Below, in pieces: positions 1-10,020 of a stretch of DNA of 59,338 bases. The position numbers were made by a program, and so were the translations under genes. The notes under the pieces were generated by a model that saw only the letters and a list, made by a program, of their open reading frames with translations, did no database searches and was not told the DNA's origin. Positions within the stretch are counted from its first letter, which is position 1. The number at the start of each line of letters is the position of its first letter. This DNA comes from Lachnospiraceae bacterium (lineage in GTDB: Bacteria > Bacillota > Clostridia > Lachnospirales > Lachnospiraceae). The stretch is taken from positions 1-59,338 of the forward strand of contig SVEC01000018.1 in assembly GCA_015057555.1 (NCBI GenBank), read 5' to 3'.

Positions 1-1582
1 GCACATATTCCTCAATTTCTTTATAGGTCGCTTTGCTTTCAGCCCTTGTTAAATCAAGCTCCGACATCTCCAAGTCGATTTCAATAATTGCATCTGGAGT
101 TTTTCGGGACAAAAGAACTACACTCTCAACATGCCCACTGTGCCCAAACTGATCCACAACAGCCACCTTCTCCAGCTTAAATCCTTTCTCGGTAAGTATC
201 TTCACATCCCTAGCAAGTGTTGCAGGATCACAGCTTACATACACAAGCCTCTTCGGTGCCATAGCGTGTATAGTATCAAGCAACACACTATCGCAGCCTT
301 TTCGTGGTGGGTCCACAACTATCACATCAGGGTGTTTTCCAGAACCTGCATCTGCCTGTCCGCCACCTATCTCACCTCTATAAAATGCCGGCACAACCTC
401 TTCTGCCTTACCGCAGAAGAACTCCGTATTCTCCAAATCATTTAACCTTGCATTTACCTTTGCATCCTCTATAGCCTGGGGAACTATTTCCACTCCGTAC
501 ACCTTTCCAGCCTTTTTCGCCAAACTAAGGGAAATGGTTCCGATACCACAATACATATCCCAAACCACTTCATTTCCAGTTAAGTTGGCATAGTCCACAG
601 CCTTGTCATAAAGCACCTTTGTCTGAGCTGGGTTTACCTGATAGAAGGACATAGGGGAAATGTTGAATTTATTTTCGCCTATATAATCTGAGATATAATC
701 CTGACCGAACAAGGTCTTGCACTTATCTCCTAATATTCTGTTTGTTTTGTCCCTGTTAATATTTATACTAAAGCTGGTAAGCTTGATTTTAAGCTTGTCT
801 GCTGGCTGACTTGCATTATATGCCTCCACAGCTCTCTCAACAGCAGCCTTTAGCTCCTCCTCAACCTTCATATCGCCTACAAACTTGCCGATACCATTGC
901 CATTTATAATGACGCACACCATAAGCTCACCTGTGACGAATCCTACCCTGGTAAGAATATGTCTAACCAACCCTTTATGAGCTTCTTCATCATAGATGAA
1001 CACCCCTGTCTTGTCCTGCCACATCTGTAGCCAAGGACGAAGTTCTGCCACAATGTAGTCATTTACAGGATGACCGATATGACACTGCTCCAAATCGATA
1101 ATACTGTGGGTTCTTCCAGCATAGAAGCCTATCTGCACCTTACCGTCCCTGTCTAACCCCACTGGAAATTGCATCTTATTCCTAAAGTTGTAAGGCCTGT
1201 CCATACCATAGATAGGCTCCATAATTTCCGCCACATCAGCTATACCACCGATTCTCTCCAGACAATTCCTAACCTTGTTCCACTTATAATCCAGCTGCTT
1301 TTCATAGCTCATTTGCATAATAGAGCAACCACCACAGCGTCTGGCATTTTGGCACACCGGCTCAACCCTGTACGGTGAGGGAGTAATAATCTCCATAAGG
1401 CGACCATAGGCGTAATTCTTCTTCACCTTTATAAGCTTAACGCTGGCCACATCACCGATTACAGCATCCTTTACAAATACTGCGATGCCACGGTCTGCAC
1501 CAGGCTCATAAATATGTCCGATACCTTCTCCGTCGTTGCCTATGTCTTCAATTGTGATTTCAAATATGTCGTTTTTCTTCAT
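1..1582 (-). CDS. rlmD: 23S rRNA (uracil-5-)-methyltransferase RlmD/RumA family, C-terminus cut by window edge
   Basis: SAM-dependent RNA methyltransferase of the TrmA/RlmD (RumA) family, which makes 5-methyluridine in 23S rRNA. About 527 residues are visible. They begin with a TRAM-like segment, followed by a cysteine cluster (CQNARRCGGC) of the kind that binds a 4Fe-4S cluster. Next come the SAM motif DMYCGIGT, the DPPRKG motif and the catalytic cysteine in SCDPATLARD. After the methyltransferase a short tail reads SKATYKEIEEYV and runs off the left edge; I recall similar tails in clostridial homologues. The start follows AAAGG and gives MKKNDIFEIT. It is the last gene of a run from 5559, 12 bases after the DUF1622 gene. 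Family assignment is secure; the exact target base is not visible. Confidence 0.93.
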   Translation of the reverse strand, partial: MKKNDIFEITIEDIGNDGEGIGHIYEPGADRGIAVFVKDAVIGDVASVKLIKVKKNYAYGRLMEIITPSPYRVEPVCQNARRCGGCSIMQMSYEKQLDYKWNKVRNCLERIGGIADVAEIMEPIYGMDRPYNFRNKMQFPVGLDRDGKVQIGFYAGRTHSIIDLEQCHIGHPVNDYIVAELRPWLQMWQDKTGVFIYDEEAHKGLVRHILTRVGFVTGELMVCVIINGNGIGKFVGDMKVEEELKAAVERAVEAYNASQPADKLKIKLTSFSININRDKTNRILGDKCKTLFGQDYISDYIGENKFNISPMSFYQVNPAQTKVLYDKAVDYANLTGNEVVWDMYCGIGTISLSLAKKAGKVYGVEIVPQAIEDAKVNARLNDLENTEFFCGKAEEVVPAFYRGEIGGGQADAGSGKHPDVIVVDPPRKGCDSVLLDTIHAMAPKRLVYVSCDPATLARDVKILTEKGFKLEKVAVVDQFGHSGHVESVVLLSRKTPDAIIEIDLEMSELDLTRAESKATYKEIEEYV

Positions 1583-1594
1583 AGTCTAATCCTT

Positions 1595-1963
1595 TTATTG
1601 CTGGTTTTTTCTCATACCTTCAGTAGCTATATCCCTCTGCTCCGCCAGCTCCTCCTGCTTTATCTCCCAGTGTATAAGGAATGTAAGAGTAGCTCTAAGT
1701 GCTATAATTCCCGCAACTATGGCGATTTCCTTCCACTCTCTTACGATTACGGTTCTAAGAATCTCGCTACCAAGCTTAAATTCAAGACCCATAGCAAGTC
1801 CCTTCGCCAGATAAATTCTTGTGTCATGCTTTCTGCGAACATATTTGGTCAAGCTTACCAAACTGGTCCAGATTATGATTCCAACTCCGATATACTCGAA
1901 TATGAGAATTCCCGATTCAACTATATACTCTAATACTGTTTGTAAAACCTCTAAAATCTCCAT
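1595..1963 (-). CDS. DUF1622 family small membrane protein
   Basis: A 122-residue protein with two or three hydrophobic segments, including the conserved-looking YIGVGIIIW near the N-terminus and a helix around IAIVAGIIALRATLTFLI. The pattern matches DUF1622, a family of small membrane proteins without known function. A GTG three codons upstream is in frame, but the ribosome site AGGGGAG abuts it directly and lies eight bases before the ATG at 1963, so I place the start there. It sits between a large membrane protein and rlmD with short gaps, so it is probably co-transcribed. Confidence 0.75.
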   Translation of the reverse strand: MEILEVLQTVLEYIVESGILIFEYIGVGIIIWTSLVSLTKYVRRKHDTRIYLAKGLAMGLEFKLGSEILRTVIVREWKEIAIVAGIIALRATLTFLIHWEIKQEELAEQRDIATEGMRKNQQ

Positions 1964-1984
1964 AATGAACACTCCCCTTTTCTA

Positions 1985-4162
1985 TTACCTCTCCTCAAAA
2001 TAACCAGTTATCACCACAGGCTCTCCCGGCATAGGAATTGAATTTTCATTTAACCAGGCTCCGGGAACAGACACATAATTTCCCTCCTGGTCAGTTACCA
2101 CATACTTGGTAAACTCATATTCAAGCTTTGGCTTATCCTTGAATTTGACCTTTCCACCTTCCATAACGTACACATAGTTATTCTCAGCAAAGCTGTTTAC
2201 CACATCGCCATTCACACCTGTAGTATGCATCTGATAATATGGCAGGCTAATCCATATACATTCCTGGCCGTTTTCAGATGATTTCTTAAAATAAGCGGTT
2301 GGATACTGACCTGCTACTGGTTCCTTATGCTTACTCTCATCAAACTCATATATCCGTACACCATCCTGTACATATTTTGCGCTCAGATTCTCCTGATAAT
2401 ACAGATACTCTAAACCATCAAGGCTTACTCCCTCTTTAGGCATCAGCTTAATATTTTCTACATAGCAGGTATTATCAACCACAAAGGTTTCTTCGGCATA
2501 ATCCTTTAGTTCTCCGCTTTCCACGTCAAAGGTCTGCCAGCTTACATCCTCCACAGTGTAACAAAGATCGTATTGGTATATTTCACAGGCTGTCACAGGC
2601 TCACCCGTCGTAAAATAATCCAGATTAATCGCCAGAGCCCTGTACTCTAGCTGGCTCTCAGGACTTGCTTCAAATTTAACCACTACCTTGAGCTGGTTAT
2701 ACTTCTCGTTATGCTCCCAATCTATATATGCCTCACTCGGCACTATTCCCTCTATGGCAGGGGCTACACTCTGGGATATATCACAGATAACAGGAACATC
2801 CACATATACATATAGTTTATATACGTTGTTCTTAATTATTCTTTCCTTCCCATCCATAACACCAGACTTACCCTGCCCGGACACACTCATATCAATCCAC
2901 TTAACTTCTGATATGTTATATCCATTTGTCTCCACTATAGACACATCTTGAGTCCTGTCGCCTATTCCCACATCCATAGAAAGATTTATAGAAGTTACCT
3001 CCTCAAGCTGTGGCTTGCTGCCATCTATAGGCTCCTTCTTTTTCGCAAAGCTATTGCAGGCCTCCACAACCTGCTCAGGAGTAGCAGATTGATATTTCAT
3101 GTTAATATATTCGTCGCTAAGATAACCATTTCCCATAAAGCTATCATTAAGCTCTCTTAGGGTAAGCCCTCTTAGATTAAGCTCAGCCTCCACACAAGCG
3201 CAAAAATATTTCATATCATTTAGCCTGTCATAAAGTGTGTCATAGTATTCTTCGTAATCTCTACGATTTTCAGCAACGTAATAATCCGCCAATTCATCAT
3301 AGTACACTTCATTATAAGGGTAATCAGAGAAGCCACCTTCCAGCACCTGACTCTCAAGCTCCACATCTAAGCTGTCTTGGCAAAACAGCCACAGATTACT
3401 CCATGAGCCTTTCCCAGTCTTATAATTAGTATACTCCTGCTCCAGCTGCTCTATATCATAGATTCTCCCCGATGGTCCATACATATTTACGAATTCCACC
3501 TTAACAGTGGCACGATTATCCTCAAAGCCCTGTATGTGACCGAAGCAGTATTCTACCCTTTGACTGTTAACCTTTTCATACTGCTCTCTGGCCTGGTTTA
3601 TCTCCTTATTCATTGGAGCAAAGCATAGGATGGCACAGCCTAAAACAGCTACCAGCATTACATTGATTCTAAGGCTGACCACACTCCATACCTCATCAAT
3701 ATTCACGTCCTGATTAATAAGCTCTCTGAGCTCCTTAGCATTACAAGCAACACAATATATGGCAAATATGATTGCAATTGCCAGAACAATCTTTATAGGA
3801 TTAATGCTCTTTAATAGGCAGAATCCAATAAATATGTATATAACACCCACTACGCATAGGCCTATCATTGCAACATTTTTGATAAGAAGCTTTTCCTTTT
3901 CATCCAGCTTCATCTCCCCATCAATGGTACATTCCATATAAAATATGAAGGAAACTAATAATGTCACTCCCAATAAAGCATTTACATATCCATATAAATT
4001 AGGCCACAGGAAATTCTTATAGTAGTCAATCTCCTCCGCTAATTCCCTTGTGCATTTCACAATTTCCCAGTTTGAGCTTACAAGAAATAGTCCCACTATA
4101 ATCATTACAAACAAAAGGCACCAGACTATATTTATGATACTGTTCTTACTTATCTTCTTCAT
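1985..4162 (-). CDS. five-helix membrane protein with large outer domain, paralogue of the next gene
   Basis: A 725-residue protein of unknown function. Five hydrophobic segments fill roughly the first 220 residues, followed by about 500 polar residues, probably outside the cell. The start of this outer part matches the 4177-5559 product: FVNMYGPSG / FVNYFNQDG, then GKGSWSNLWLFC / DSGSWYTLWYC, and later SGQGKSG / VGQGQSK. The two are therefore paralogues; this one has about 200 extra C-terminal residues. An in-frame ATG 14 codons upstream overlaps the previous gene; GGAGGG six bases before the ATG at 4162 decides the start. No enzyme motif is recognised; the GQGKS string is not a real P-loop because the surrounding fold signals are absent. 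It may be an envelope sensor or an assembly factor. Confidence 0.8.
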   Translation of the reverse strand: MKKISKNSIINIVWCLLFVMIIVGLFLVSSNWEIVKCTRELAEEIDYYKNFLWPNLYGYVNALLGVTLLVSFIFYMECTIDGEMKLDEKEKLLIKNVAMIGLCVVGVIYIFIGFCLLKSINPIKIVLAIAIIFAIYCVACNAKELRELINQDVNIDEVWSVVSLRINVMLVAVLGCAILCFAPMNKEINQAREQYEKVNSQRVEYCFGHIQGFEDNRATVKVEFVNMYGPSGRIYDIEQLEQEYTNYKTGKGSWSNLWLFCQDSLDVELESQVLEGGFSDYPYNEVYYDELADYYVAENRRDYEEYYDTLYDRLNDMKYFCACVEAELNLRGLTLRELNDSFMGNGYLSDEYINMKYQSATPEQVVEACNSFAKKKEPIDGSKPQLEEVTSINLSMDVGIGDRTQDVSIVETNGYNISEVKWIDMSVSGQGKSGVMDGKERIIKNNVYKLYVYVDVPVICDISQSVAPAIEGIVPSEAYIDWEHNEKYNQLKVVVKFEASPESQLEYRALAINLDYFTTGEPVTACEIYQYDLCYTVEDVSWQTFDVESGELKDYAEETFVVDNTCYVENIKLMPKEGVSLDGLEYLYYQENLSAKYVQDGVRIYEFDESKHKEPVAGQYPTAYFKKSSENGQECIWISLPYYQMHTTGVNGDVVNSFAENNYVYVMEGGKVKFKDKPKLEYEFTKYVVTDQEGNYVSVPGAWLNENSIPMPGEPVVITGYFEER

Positions 4163-4176
4163 AATAAGCCCTCCCT

Positions 4177-5559
4177 CTAGTTTGCATTTCCCGGTGCTAC
4201 CCATATATCAACAGGCTCCCTGTAGCTTAGCTTATCATTCAAAAGCTTGCCCCCTGTTACATCAAGCTGAACCGTCGGCATATCACTGCTTACATAAGGT
4301 ATGGCAAAGTTATAATATACATTTGTGTAATATATCTTTCCTTCCTCCAGTACTTCAACCGGCTCTGCGTCCTTGCTTTGTCCCTGGCCTACTGCGGATA
4401 CCTCATACCAATTAGTCACATTGACATAGTAACCCTGATTCTCCCAGGTCACCTCAACCTCATCCACATCACCATTTTCAGGAATATTAATATGTATTAC
4501 AATTTCACCATCTTGGTCTCCAAGAACAACCACGGGAGCCTTTCCGGTATATACCTCATACACCTGCTTACAGGCTGCATCAAGCTCCTCATGGGTAGCC
4601 TCATTTGGATTAATTCCATCTGCTCTAAGCTGATTTTGAACAAAATTCAGATATCCCTTGTGGGGGGCATCACCATATCCATAATCTCTAAAATTCATAA
4701 TATTATAGCTAGGTCTACGCGAATCATTCACAAAGCTTATACAATACCACAAAGTATACCATGAGCCGGAATCACTATTGAAATTATCAATACTTTCCTC
4801 TAATTCCTCATAGGAAAAATGCTCTCCATCCTGATTAAAATAATTTACAAACTGAAGTCTGACATAATCCTTATAATCAGGCTCTGCACCTAAGAAAGAG
4901 TAGCTATTCAACTCATAATCCTTCTTGTATTCCCTATAGGATTCATTATGGATAAAAATATAAATATGTACAAATATTCCAATGAGCAAAGTGGTGATTA
5001 GTAGGGCACCTACAGCTGAAGCAACTGCCAGCTTATAGCTCTTATCTGTAGCAGCTAAGTTATCAGTTGCCTCTTTAGTTGCTTCTTTAGCGTCACGGTT
5101 TTCAGTTTTATCTGTTTCAACAGTCTTAAGCCTAGAGGCTATATTTACAGCCAGCATGGAATACAGGACTACACTTACCGCAAAGCTGTACACTACAGCC
5201 CAGGAGAACGCTCTAAGCACTAAAACACAGGTCAAGCCGTAGCCTAAAAATACCGTAGCCAGGTAACCTGTAGCAATATTATTAAGCAGAACTCCAGCTC
5301 TATGTTTTTTCTCATACCACTTCCATCCGATTAAAAACAGCACCATGCCAACAGCTATAAGTATGCAAAATAATATATTGTATGGAATTCTTATCTCCAT
5401 GATAAGTATATTTTCGATAAAGTGGTTAATCTCACCACCACCGGTTATCCCCTTACTGTCAATTAGATTTGCTCCACACCATAAGGCAGCCATCATAATT
5501 CCTGATAAAAGCATTGCTATTTTTCTAAATATTGTCTTGTTCAAAAAGTGCCAGTCCAT
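4177..5559 (-). CDS. five-helix membrane protein with outer domain, first of a paralogous pair
   Basis: A 460-residue protein with five hydrophobic segments in the first ~205 residues (for example YNILFCILIAVGMVLFLIGW and LITTLLIGIFVHIYIFI) and an outer domain of about 250 residues. A charged loop between helices four and five is rich in Lys, Thr and Glu. The outer domain is homologous to that of the gene immediately downstream, 14 bases away. The start has AAGGAG seven bases upstream. Function unknown; it opens a four-gene run ending in rlmD. Whether it has its own promoter in the 66-base gap after yhaM could not be decided. Confidence 0.8.
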   Translation of the reverse strand: MDWHFLNKTIFRKIAMLLSGIMMAALWCGANLIDSKGITGGGEINHFIENILIMEIRIPYNILFCILIAVGMVLFLIGWKWYEKKHRAGVLLNNIATGYLATVFLGYGLTCVLVLRAFSWAVVYSFAVSVVLYSMLAVNIASRLKTVETDKTENRDAKEATKEATDNLAATDKSYKLAVASAVGALLITTLLIGIFVHIYIFIHNESYREYKKDYELNSYSFLGAEPDYKDYVRLQFVNYFNQDGEHFSYEELEESIDNFNSDSGSWYTLWYCISFVNDSRRPSYNIMNFRDYGYGDAPHKGYLNFVQNQLRADGINPNEATHEELDAACKQVYEVYTGKAPVVVLGDQDGEIVIHINIPENGDVDEVEVTWENQGYYVNVTNWYEVSAVGQGQSKDAEPVEVLEEGKIYYTNVYYNFAIPYVSSDMPTVQLDVTGGKLLNDKLSYREPVDIWVAPGNAN

Positions 5560-5625
5560 TTTTTTCTCCTTGTAAATATAAGTTACATATAATACGAATA
5601 AGAAATGGTTTTTTATGGAAATTTT

Positions 5626-6564
5626 CTACTCCGTAATCCTCACATTACTCTCAAACATCTTGATATATCCAAGCCAGCCTGACTTATCCTGATTTCCCTT
5701 TATAATCTCAGTAAAGGTTTGAAGCTTAGCATCCATATTGTCCGCGTGAGCCAGTGCCATAGCCTCGATAATTGATGGCTTCTTAGGTGAGCCAAACTCA
5801 AGCTCTCCATGATGAGCTAAGATACAGTGAATAAGCTCATCTGCAAGCACCTTAGGGAAGCCCTCTATGGTCTTAATTTTCTCCTTAAGCATCATAGCTC
5901 CCATAACAATATGACCTACCAGTTGACCCTCGTCAGTGTAGTCATTCTCTGGAAATGTTGAGAGCTCGTCAATCTTTCCGATATCGTGAAAAAGCGCTGC
6001 TGTTACAAGCAAATCTCTCTTAATAACCGGATATGCATTTGCTACATAATCACATAGCTTTGCCACAGAAAGTGAGTGTTCCAAAAGGCCTCCTATGAAA
6101 CCATGGTGAATAGATTTAGCTGCTGAATGCATCTTAAATCTTTTAATAAAATCCTTATCATCTACAAAAAAGCTATTAAGAAGGGCCTTAAGATGTGAAT
6201 CCTTAATTGTACCAATTAAAGCTATAAGTTCTTTATACATATCCTCCACATTCTTCTCTGAGGAAGGCATATAATCACTCATTACATACTCACCCTCATC
6301 AGCTACTCGAACACGTCTAACATTAAGCTGAAGTGTGTTATTGAAGCTGGTTACCTGACCATCAACCTTTATGTAATTCATAGGCTCAAAGTGAGATATT
6401 CCACTGCTCAAATCCCACACCTTAGCATCAATAGTTCCAGTCTTATCCTGAAGAGTCATAGAGTAATAGTTCTTCCCCGCCTTAGTTTGAGCTGTAACCT
6501 TTGTCTTGCAGAGATACACCTCGGAAATCATATCGCCCTCGCGTAATGTGTTAATATAATTCAT
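5626..6564 (-). CDS. yhaM: 3'-5' exoribonuclease YhaM family (OB fold + HD domain)
   Basis: A 312-residue protein matching YhaM (about 314 residues in Bacillus), a cytoplasmic 3'-5' exonuclease acting in RNA turnover. Residues 1-90 form an OB-type nucleic-acid-binding fold. The HD domain follows, with HHGFIGGLLEHS and ALFHDIGKIDEL supplying the metal-binding His/Asp residues, and ILAHHGE completing it. An ATG 18 codons upstream is in frame, but AGAAAGGAAA lies before the ATG at 6564, and that start gives the family's usual length. It is divergent from mutS2 across a 200-base gap that carries the mutS2 promoter. Confidence 0.92.
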   Translation of the reverse strand: MNYINTLREGDMISEVYLCKTKVTAQTKAGKNYYSMTLQDKTGTIDAKVWDLSSGISHFEPMNYIKVDGQVTSFNNTLQLNVRRVRVADEGEYVMSDYMPSSEKNVEDMYKELIALIGTIKDSHLKALLNSFFVDDKDFIKRFKMHSAAKSIHHGFIGGLLEHSLSVAKLCDYVANAYPVIKRDLLVTAALFHDIGKIDELSTFPENDYTDEGQLVGHIVMGAMMLKEKIKTIEGFPKVLADELIHCILAHHGELEFGSPKKPSIIEAMALAHADNMDAKLQTFTEIIKGNQDKSGWLGYIKMFESNVRITE

Positions 6565-6687
6565 AGTAGTTTTCCTTTCTAAACTCTTTAATTCTATTAA
6601 TTTTCTAAAATAATCCAATCAGAGTAATTTTATCATTAAGTGGGGGGATATTCAAGAAATCTTCAGTAAATTATACTTCTATGATTA

Positions 6688-6716
6688 TTGTAATCATCCT
6701 AGAATTTAGGTATAAT
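6688..6716 (+). promoter_or_regulatory. probable sigma-A promoter of mutS2
   Basis: A TTGTAA -35-like box at 6688-6693, a 17-base spacer and a perfect TATAAT at 6711-6716 lie about 50 bases before the mutS2 start. The position in the divergent gap fits. Assigned by inspection only. Confidence 0.5.
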
Positions 6717-6764
6717 TATAATGTATGTGCATATGCACTTAAAATCTAACATAAAGGAACCATC

Positions 6765-9281
6765 ATGAACAAACGAAGCTTACGAATACTTGAATACAAT
6801 AAAATACTTTCCATGCTGACAGAGTACGCAACCTCAACTATGGCGAAGAAGCGTTGCGACAGACTTAAGCCTCAGCGTGATATAAATACCATCAACCAGC
6901 TTCAGGAGGAAACCAGAGACGCACTTCTTCGTCTTATGAGACAGGGAAATGTTTCATTTACAGGTCTCACTGATATTGGTGCTTCCATAAAGCGCTTGGA
7001 GGTTAAAGGTACGCTTACATCCAGAGAGCTTCTTGATGTGGCAGCAGTTTTAAATACTGCCAAGGCAGTGAAATCATACGGTGATGGTTCTGATCTTGCG
7101 GACACGGTTACTACAAGAAACAGAGGTCGTGGTAATCTGGGACAGATGTTAGGTAACAATCCAGATGCAGGTCAAGCAGGTTATGCAAGCACACAAGCAA
7201 ACACTAATCAAACAACTGCTTCAGACCATGAAGACACCACCACTCGCTTCGACTCACTTACTGAGCGTTTTAACCAACTTATACCATTAGAGCACATTTC
7301 CTCTGAAATCAGACGCTGCATCCTAGCTGAGAACGAAATCGCTGACGACGCATCCTCTGCCCTAAAGAACATCCGTCGCAACATCAAGCTTACCAATGAT
7401 AAGCTTCATCAGCAGCTTGCTAAGATGATTAAAAGCGAGGAAACTGCAAGCAAGCTTCAGGACTCACTTATCACTATGAGAAATGGTCGTTACTGTATCC
7501 CAGTTAAGCAGGAGTACCGCTCCCAGTTTCCAGGTATGATTCACGACCAGTCACAGTCTGGCTCTACACTTTTTATCGAGCCTATGGCTGTAGTTAATTT
7601 GAATAACCAGATTAAGGAGCTTCAGAACGAAGAATTCCTTGAGATTGAAAATATATTAGAGAAGCTTAGCGAGCTTGCCGCACAGGCAGTGGAGGACATC
7701 GCATATGACGTGGAGCTTCTTACCGAGCTTGACTTTATATTTGCAAGAGCTAAGTTTGCCAGAGCCATAAAGGGCTCACAGCCTATATTTAACACTGATG
7801 GAGTTATAGACATCAAGGCGGGCAGACATCCACTTCTTGAGAAGCACAGCGTAGTTCCTGTGGACATTCGTCTGGGCAAGGACTACACACTTCTCATCAT
7901 TACCGGACCTAACACCGGTGGTAAAACAGTATCCCTTAAGACTCTTGGACTATTTACCCTGATGGGGCAGGCGGGACTTCACATACCTGCTGCAGAGGGT
8001 TCAAAACTGGCAGTCTTTGAGGATGTATTTGCAGATATCGGCGATGAGCAGAGCATAGAGCAAAACCTATCAACCTTCTCATCTCATATGAGCAATATTA
8101 TTTATATAGTTAACCACGCAGGACCTAACACACTTTGTCTCTTCGACGAGCCAGGTGGTGGTACAGACCCTGTGGAGGGTGCAGCCCTTGCAATATCCAT
8201 TCTTAATTTCCTTAAGAATATGGGTGCAAGAGTTATGGCTACCACCCACTACAGCGAGCTTAAGACCTACGCTCTTTCTACTGAGGGTGTTGAAAATGCA
8301 TCCTGTGAATTTGATTTAGCCTCACTTAGACCAACCTACAAGCTTATGATAGGTGTGCCTGGCAAGTCCAATGCATTTGCCATATCTAAGAAGCTGGGAC
8401 TTCCGGACTACATTATCCAGTCTGCCAAGGAACAAATTGACAGTGATGCCATTGACATGGAAACACTTATCTCTGACTTAGAGAAAAGTAAGCTGGCTAT
8501 AGAGGCTGACCAGCAGGCCATTGAAACCTACAAAAAGGAAATCGAGGATTTGAAAAAATCCTTAACAGATAAAGAGGAAAACCTGGACACCAAGAAGGCT
8601 GAGATTTTACGCAAGGCCAGGGAGGAAGCCAGAGAGCTTATTGAGGAAGCAAAAGAGGTTGCAGACCAAACTATCCGTGATTACAACAAATGGCGCAACA
8701 ACCCTAACAAGGCAGATATGCACACCATGGAGGAAAAGCGTGGTAAGCTACGTGACAGGCTTTCTGAGTACGATAAGAATCAGGCTAAGCAGCCAACTAG
8801 AACTGGTAATCACAAAGCTAAGGACTTCCACATCGGAGATACTGTAGAGGTTATCAGTATGAACTGTACAGGAACTGTTGGCTCCCTTCCAGATAAGAAC
8901 AACATGGTCAACGTTCAGATGGGAATACTTAGCTCCAGACTTCCTATCACAGACCTGATTATAAAGTCAGAACCTGGCTTTACCACTGATGCTGCAGCCT
9001 ACAAGCCAAAGGCCAGAACCGCAATCAATAAGGCTATGCACATTTCCCATGAGATAAATGTTATGGGTATGACGGTTATGGAGGCGGTAGGTGCCATTGA
9101 TAAATATCTTGACGATGCTTGCCTTGCACATCTAAGCAAGGTAACCATTATCCACGGAAAGGGAACAGGTGCATTAAGAAAAGGTATTCACGAATACTTA
9201 AGGAAACAAAAACACGTAAAATCCTTCAGAGCCGGAGAGTTCGGTGAAGGTGAATACGGTGTAACCATAGTAGAATTATAG
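6765..9281 (+). CDS. mutS2: MutS2 / RqcU-type ATPase with Smr domain
   Basis: An 838-residue MutS2 protein. The family suppresses homologous recombination and, in Bacillus, acts on collided ribosomes. An N-terminal core and lever region (residues 1-340) precede the ATPase, with Walker A TGPNTGGKT near residue 380 and Walker B FDEPGGGTDP near 464. A coiled coil (about 570-640) is followed by a KOW-like segment and a C-terminal Smr domain with HGKGTGALR. It is about 50 residues longer than usual because of a Gly/Asn/Thr-rich insert at roughly 105-155. The Smr domain has INVMGM where LDLRGM is typical, and the ATPase has DEPGGG instead of the common DELGSG. The start follows AAAGGA. The two-component pair follows 9 bases later. 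Confidence 0.95.
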   Translation: MNKRSLRILEYNKILSMLTEYATSTMAKKRCDRLKPQRDINTINQLQEETRDALLRLMRQGNVSFTGLTDIGASIKRLEVKGTLTSRELLDVAAVLNTAKAVKSYGDGSDLADTVTTRNRGRGNLGQMLGNNPDAGQAGYASTQANTNQTTASDHEDTTTRFDSLTERFNQLIPLEHISSEIRRCILAENEIADDASSALKNIRRNIKLTNDKLHQQLAKMIKSEETASKLQDSLITMRNGRYCIPVKQEYRSQFPGMIHDQSQSGSTLFIEPMAVVNLNNQIKELQNEEFLEIENILEKLSELAAQAVEDIAYDVELLTELDFIFARAKFARAIKGSQPIFNTDGVIDIKAGRHPLLEKHSVVPVDIRLGKDYTLLIITGPNTGGKTVSLKTLGLFTLMGQAGLHIPAAEGSKLAVFEDVFADIGDEQSIEQNLSTFSSHMSNIIYIVNHAGPNTLCLFDEPGGGTDPVEGAALAISILNFLKNMGARVMATTHYSELKTYALSTEGVENASCEFDLASLRPTYKLMIGVPGKSNAFAISKKLGLPDYIIQSAKEQIDSDAIDMETLISDLEKSKLAIEADQQAIETYKKEIEDLKKSLTDKEENLDTKKAEILRKAREEARELIEEAKEVADQTIRDYNKWRNNPNKADMHTMEEKRGKLRDRLSEYDKNQAKQPTRTGNHKAKDFHIGDTVEVISMNCTGTVGSLPDKNNMVNVQMGILSSRLPITDLIIKSEPGFTTDAAAYKPKARTAINKAMHISHEINVMGMTVMEAVGAIDKYLDDACLAHLSKVTIIHGKGTGALRKGIHEYLRKQKHVKSFRAGEFGEGEYGVTIVEL

Positions 9282-9290
9282 GAGGTAAAT

Positions 9291-10019
9291 ATGGATAAGC
9301 AAAGAATTCTCATAGTTGATGATGACGAAAATATCGCAGAGCTTATATCCCTGTATTTAATCAAGGAGTGCTTCTCCACAGAGATAGCTCATAACGGCAA
9401 GGATGCATTAAATCTAGTTGGCACATTTGATCCACATCTCATACTTCTAGATATTATGCTTCCAGACATTGACGGTTACGAGATTTGTACAGAGGTTAGA
9501 AAGACAAAGCAGACACCTATTATTATGCTTTCCGCAAAGGGTGAAATATTTGACAAGGTGCTTGGACTTAAGCTTGGTGCTGACGACTACATGATTAAGC
9601 CATTTGACTCAAATGAGCTGGTTGCCAGAGTTAAGGCCGTGCTTAGAAGAACTGCTACAGTTGCCGAACCTGACCCTGTTCCACAGGGACTTACTGTAGT
9701 TGACACTGATAGGCAGGGTGAATACGTAGAGTACGATAATCTACTGGTTAACATTACCAACTACACTGTTACTCACGAGGGCAAACCACTTGAAATGCCA
9801 CCTAAGGAATTAGAGTTGCTTTACTTCCTAGCTAAAAAGCCTAACCAAATGTTTACCCGTGACCAGCTTCTTGATAAGCTGTGGGGCTACGATTACATAG
9901 GCGATTCTAGAACTGTAGATGTTCACATTAAGCGTCTCAGAGAGAAGCTTAACGAGAACTATAACTGGTCCATCTCCACTGTTTGGGGAAAGGGCTACAA
10001 ATTCGAGGTGAGACAGTAA
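9291..10019 (+). CDS. OmpR/PhoB-family response regulator
   Basis: A 242-residue transcription factor. The receiver domain (1-120) starts with ILIVDDDENI and has the phosphoacceptor Asp in LLDIMLPDIDGYE and the Lys in MIKPFD. The C-terminal winged helix (about 145-242) carries PKELELLYFLAKKPNQMFTR and SRTVDVHIKRLREKL. The ribosome site GGAGG is seven bases before the ATG. The stop is one base before the kinase start, so the two are translated together and form a cognate pair. The target genes cannot be read from the sequence. Confidence 0.93.
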   Translation: MDKQRILIVDDDENIAELISLYLIKECFSTEIAHNGKDALNLVGTFDPHLILLDIMLPDIDGYEICTEVRKTKQTPIIMLSAKGEIFDKVLGLKLGADDYMIKPFDSNELVARVKAVLRRTATVAEPDPVPQGLTVVDTDRQGEYVEYDNLLVNITNYTVTHEGKPLEMPPKELELLYFLAKKPNQMFTRDQLLDKLWGYDYIGDSRTVDVHIKRLREKLNENYNWSISTVWGKGYKFEVRQ

Positions 10020-10020
10020 T

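Noticed and set aside
3020..3080. GQGKS-type string in the membrane protein as a P-loop
   Set aside because: No G-x4-GK-[ST] spacing, no Walker B, and it lies in a predicted outer beta-rich domain.
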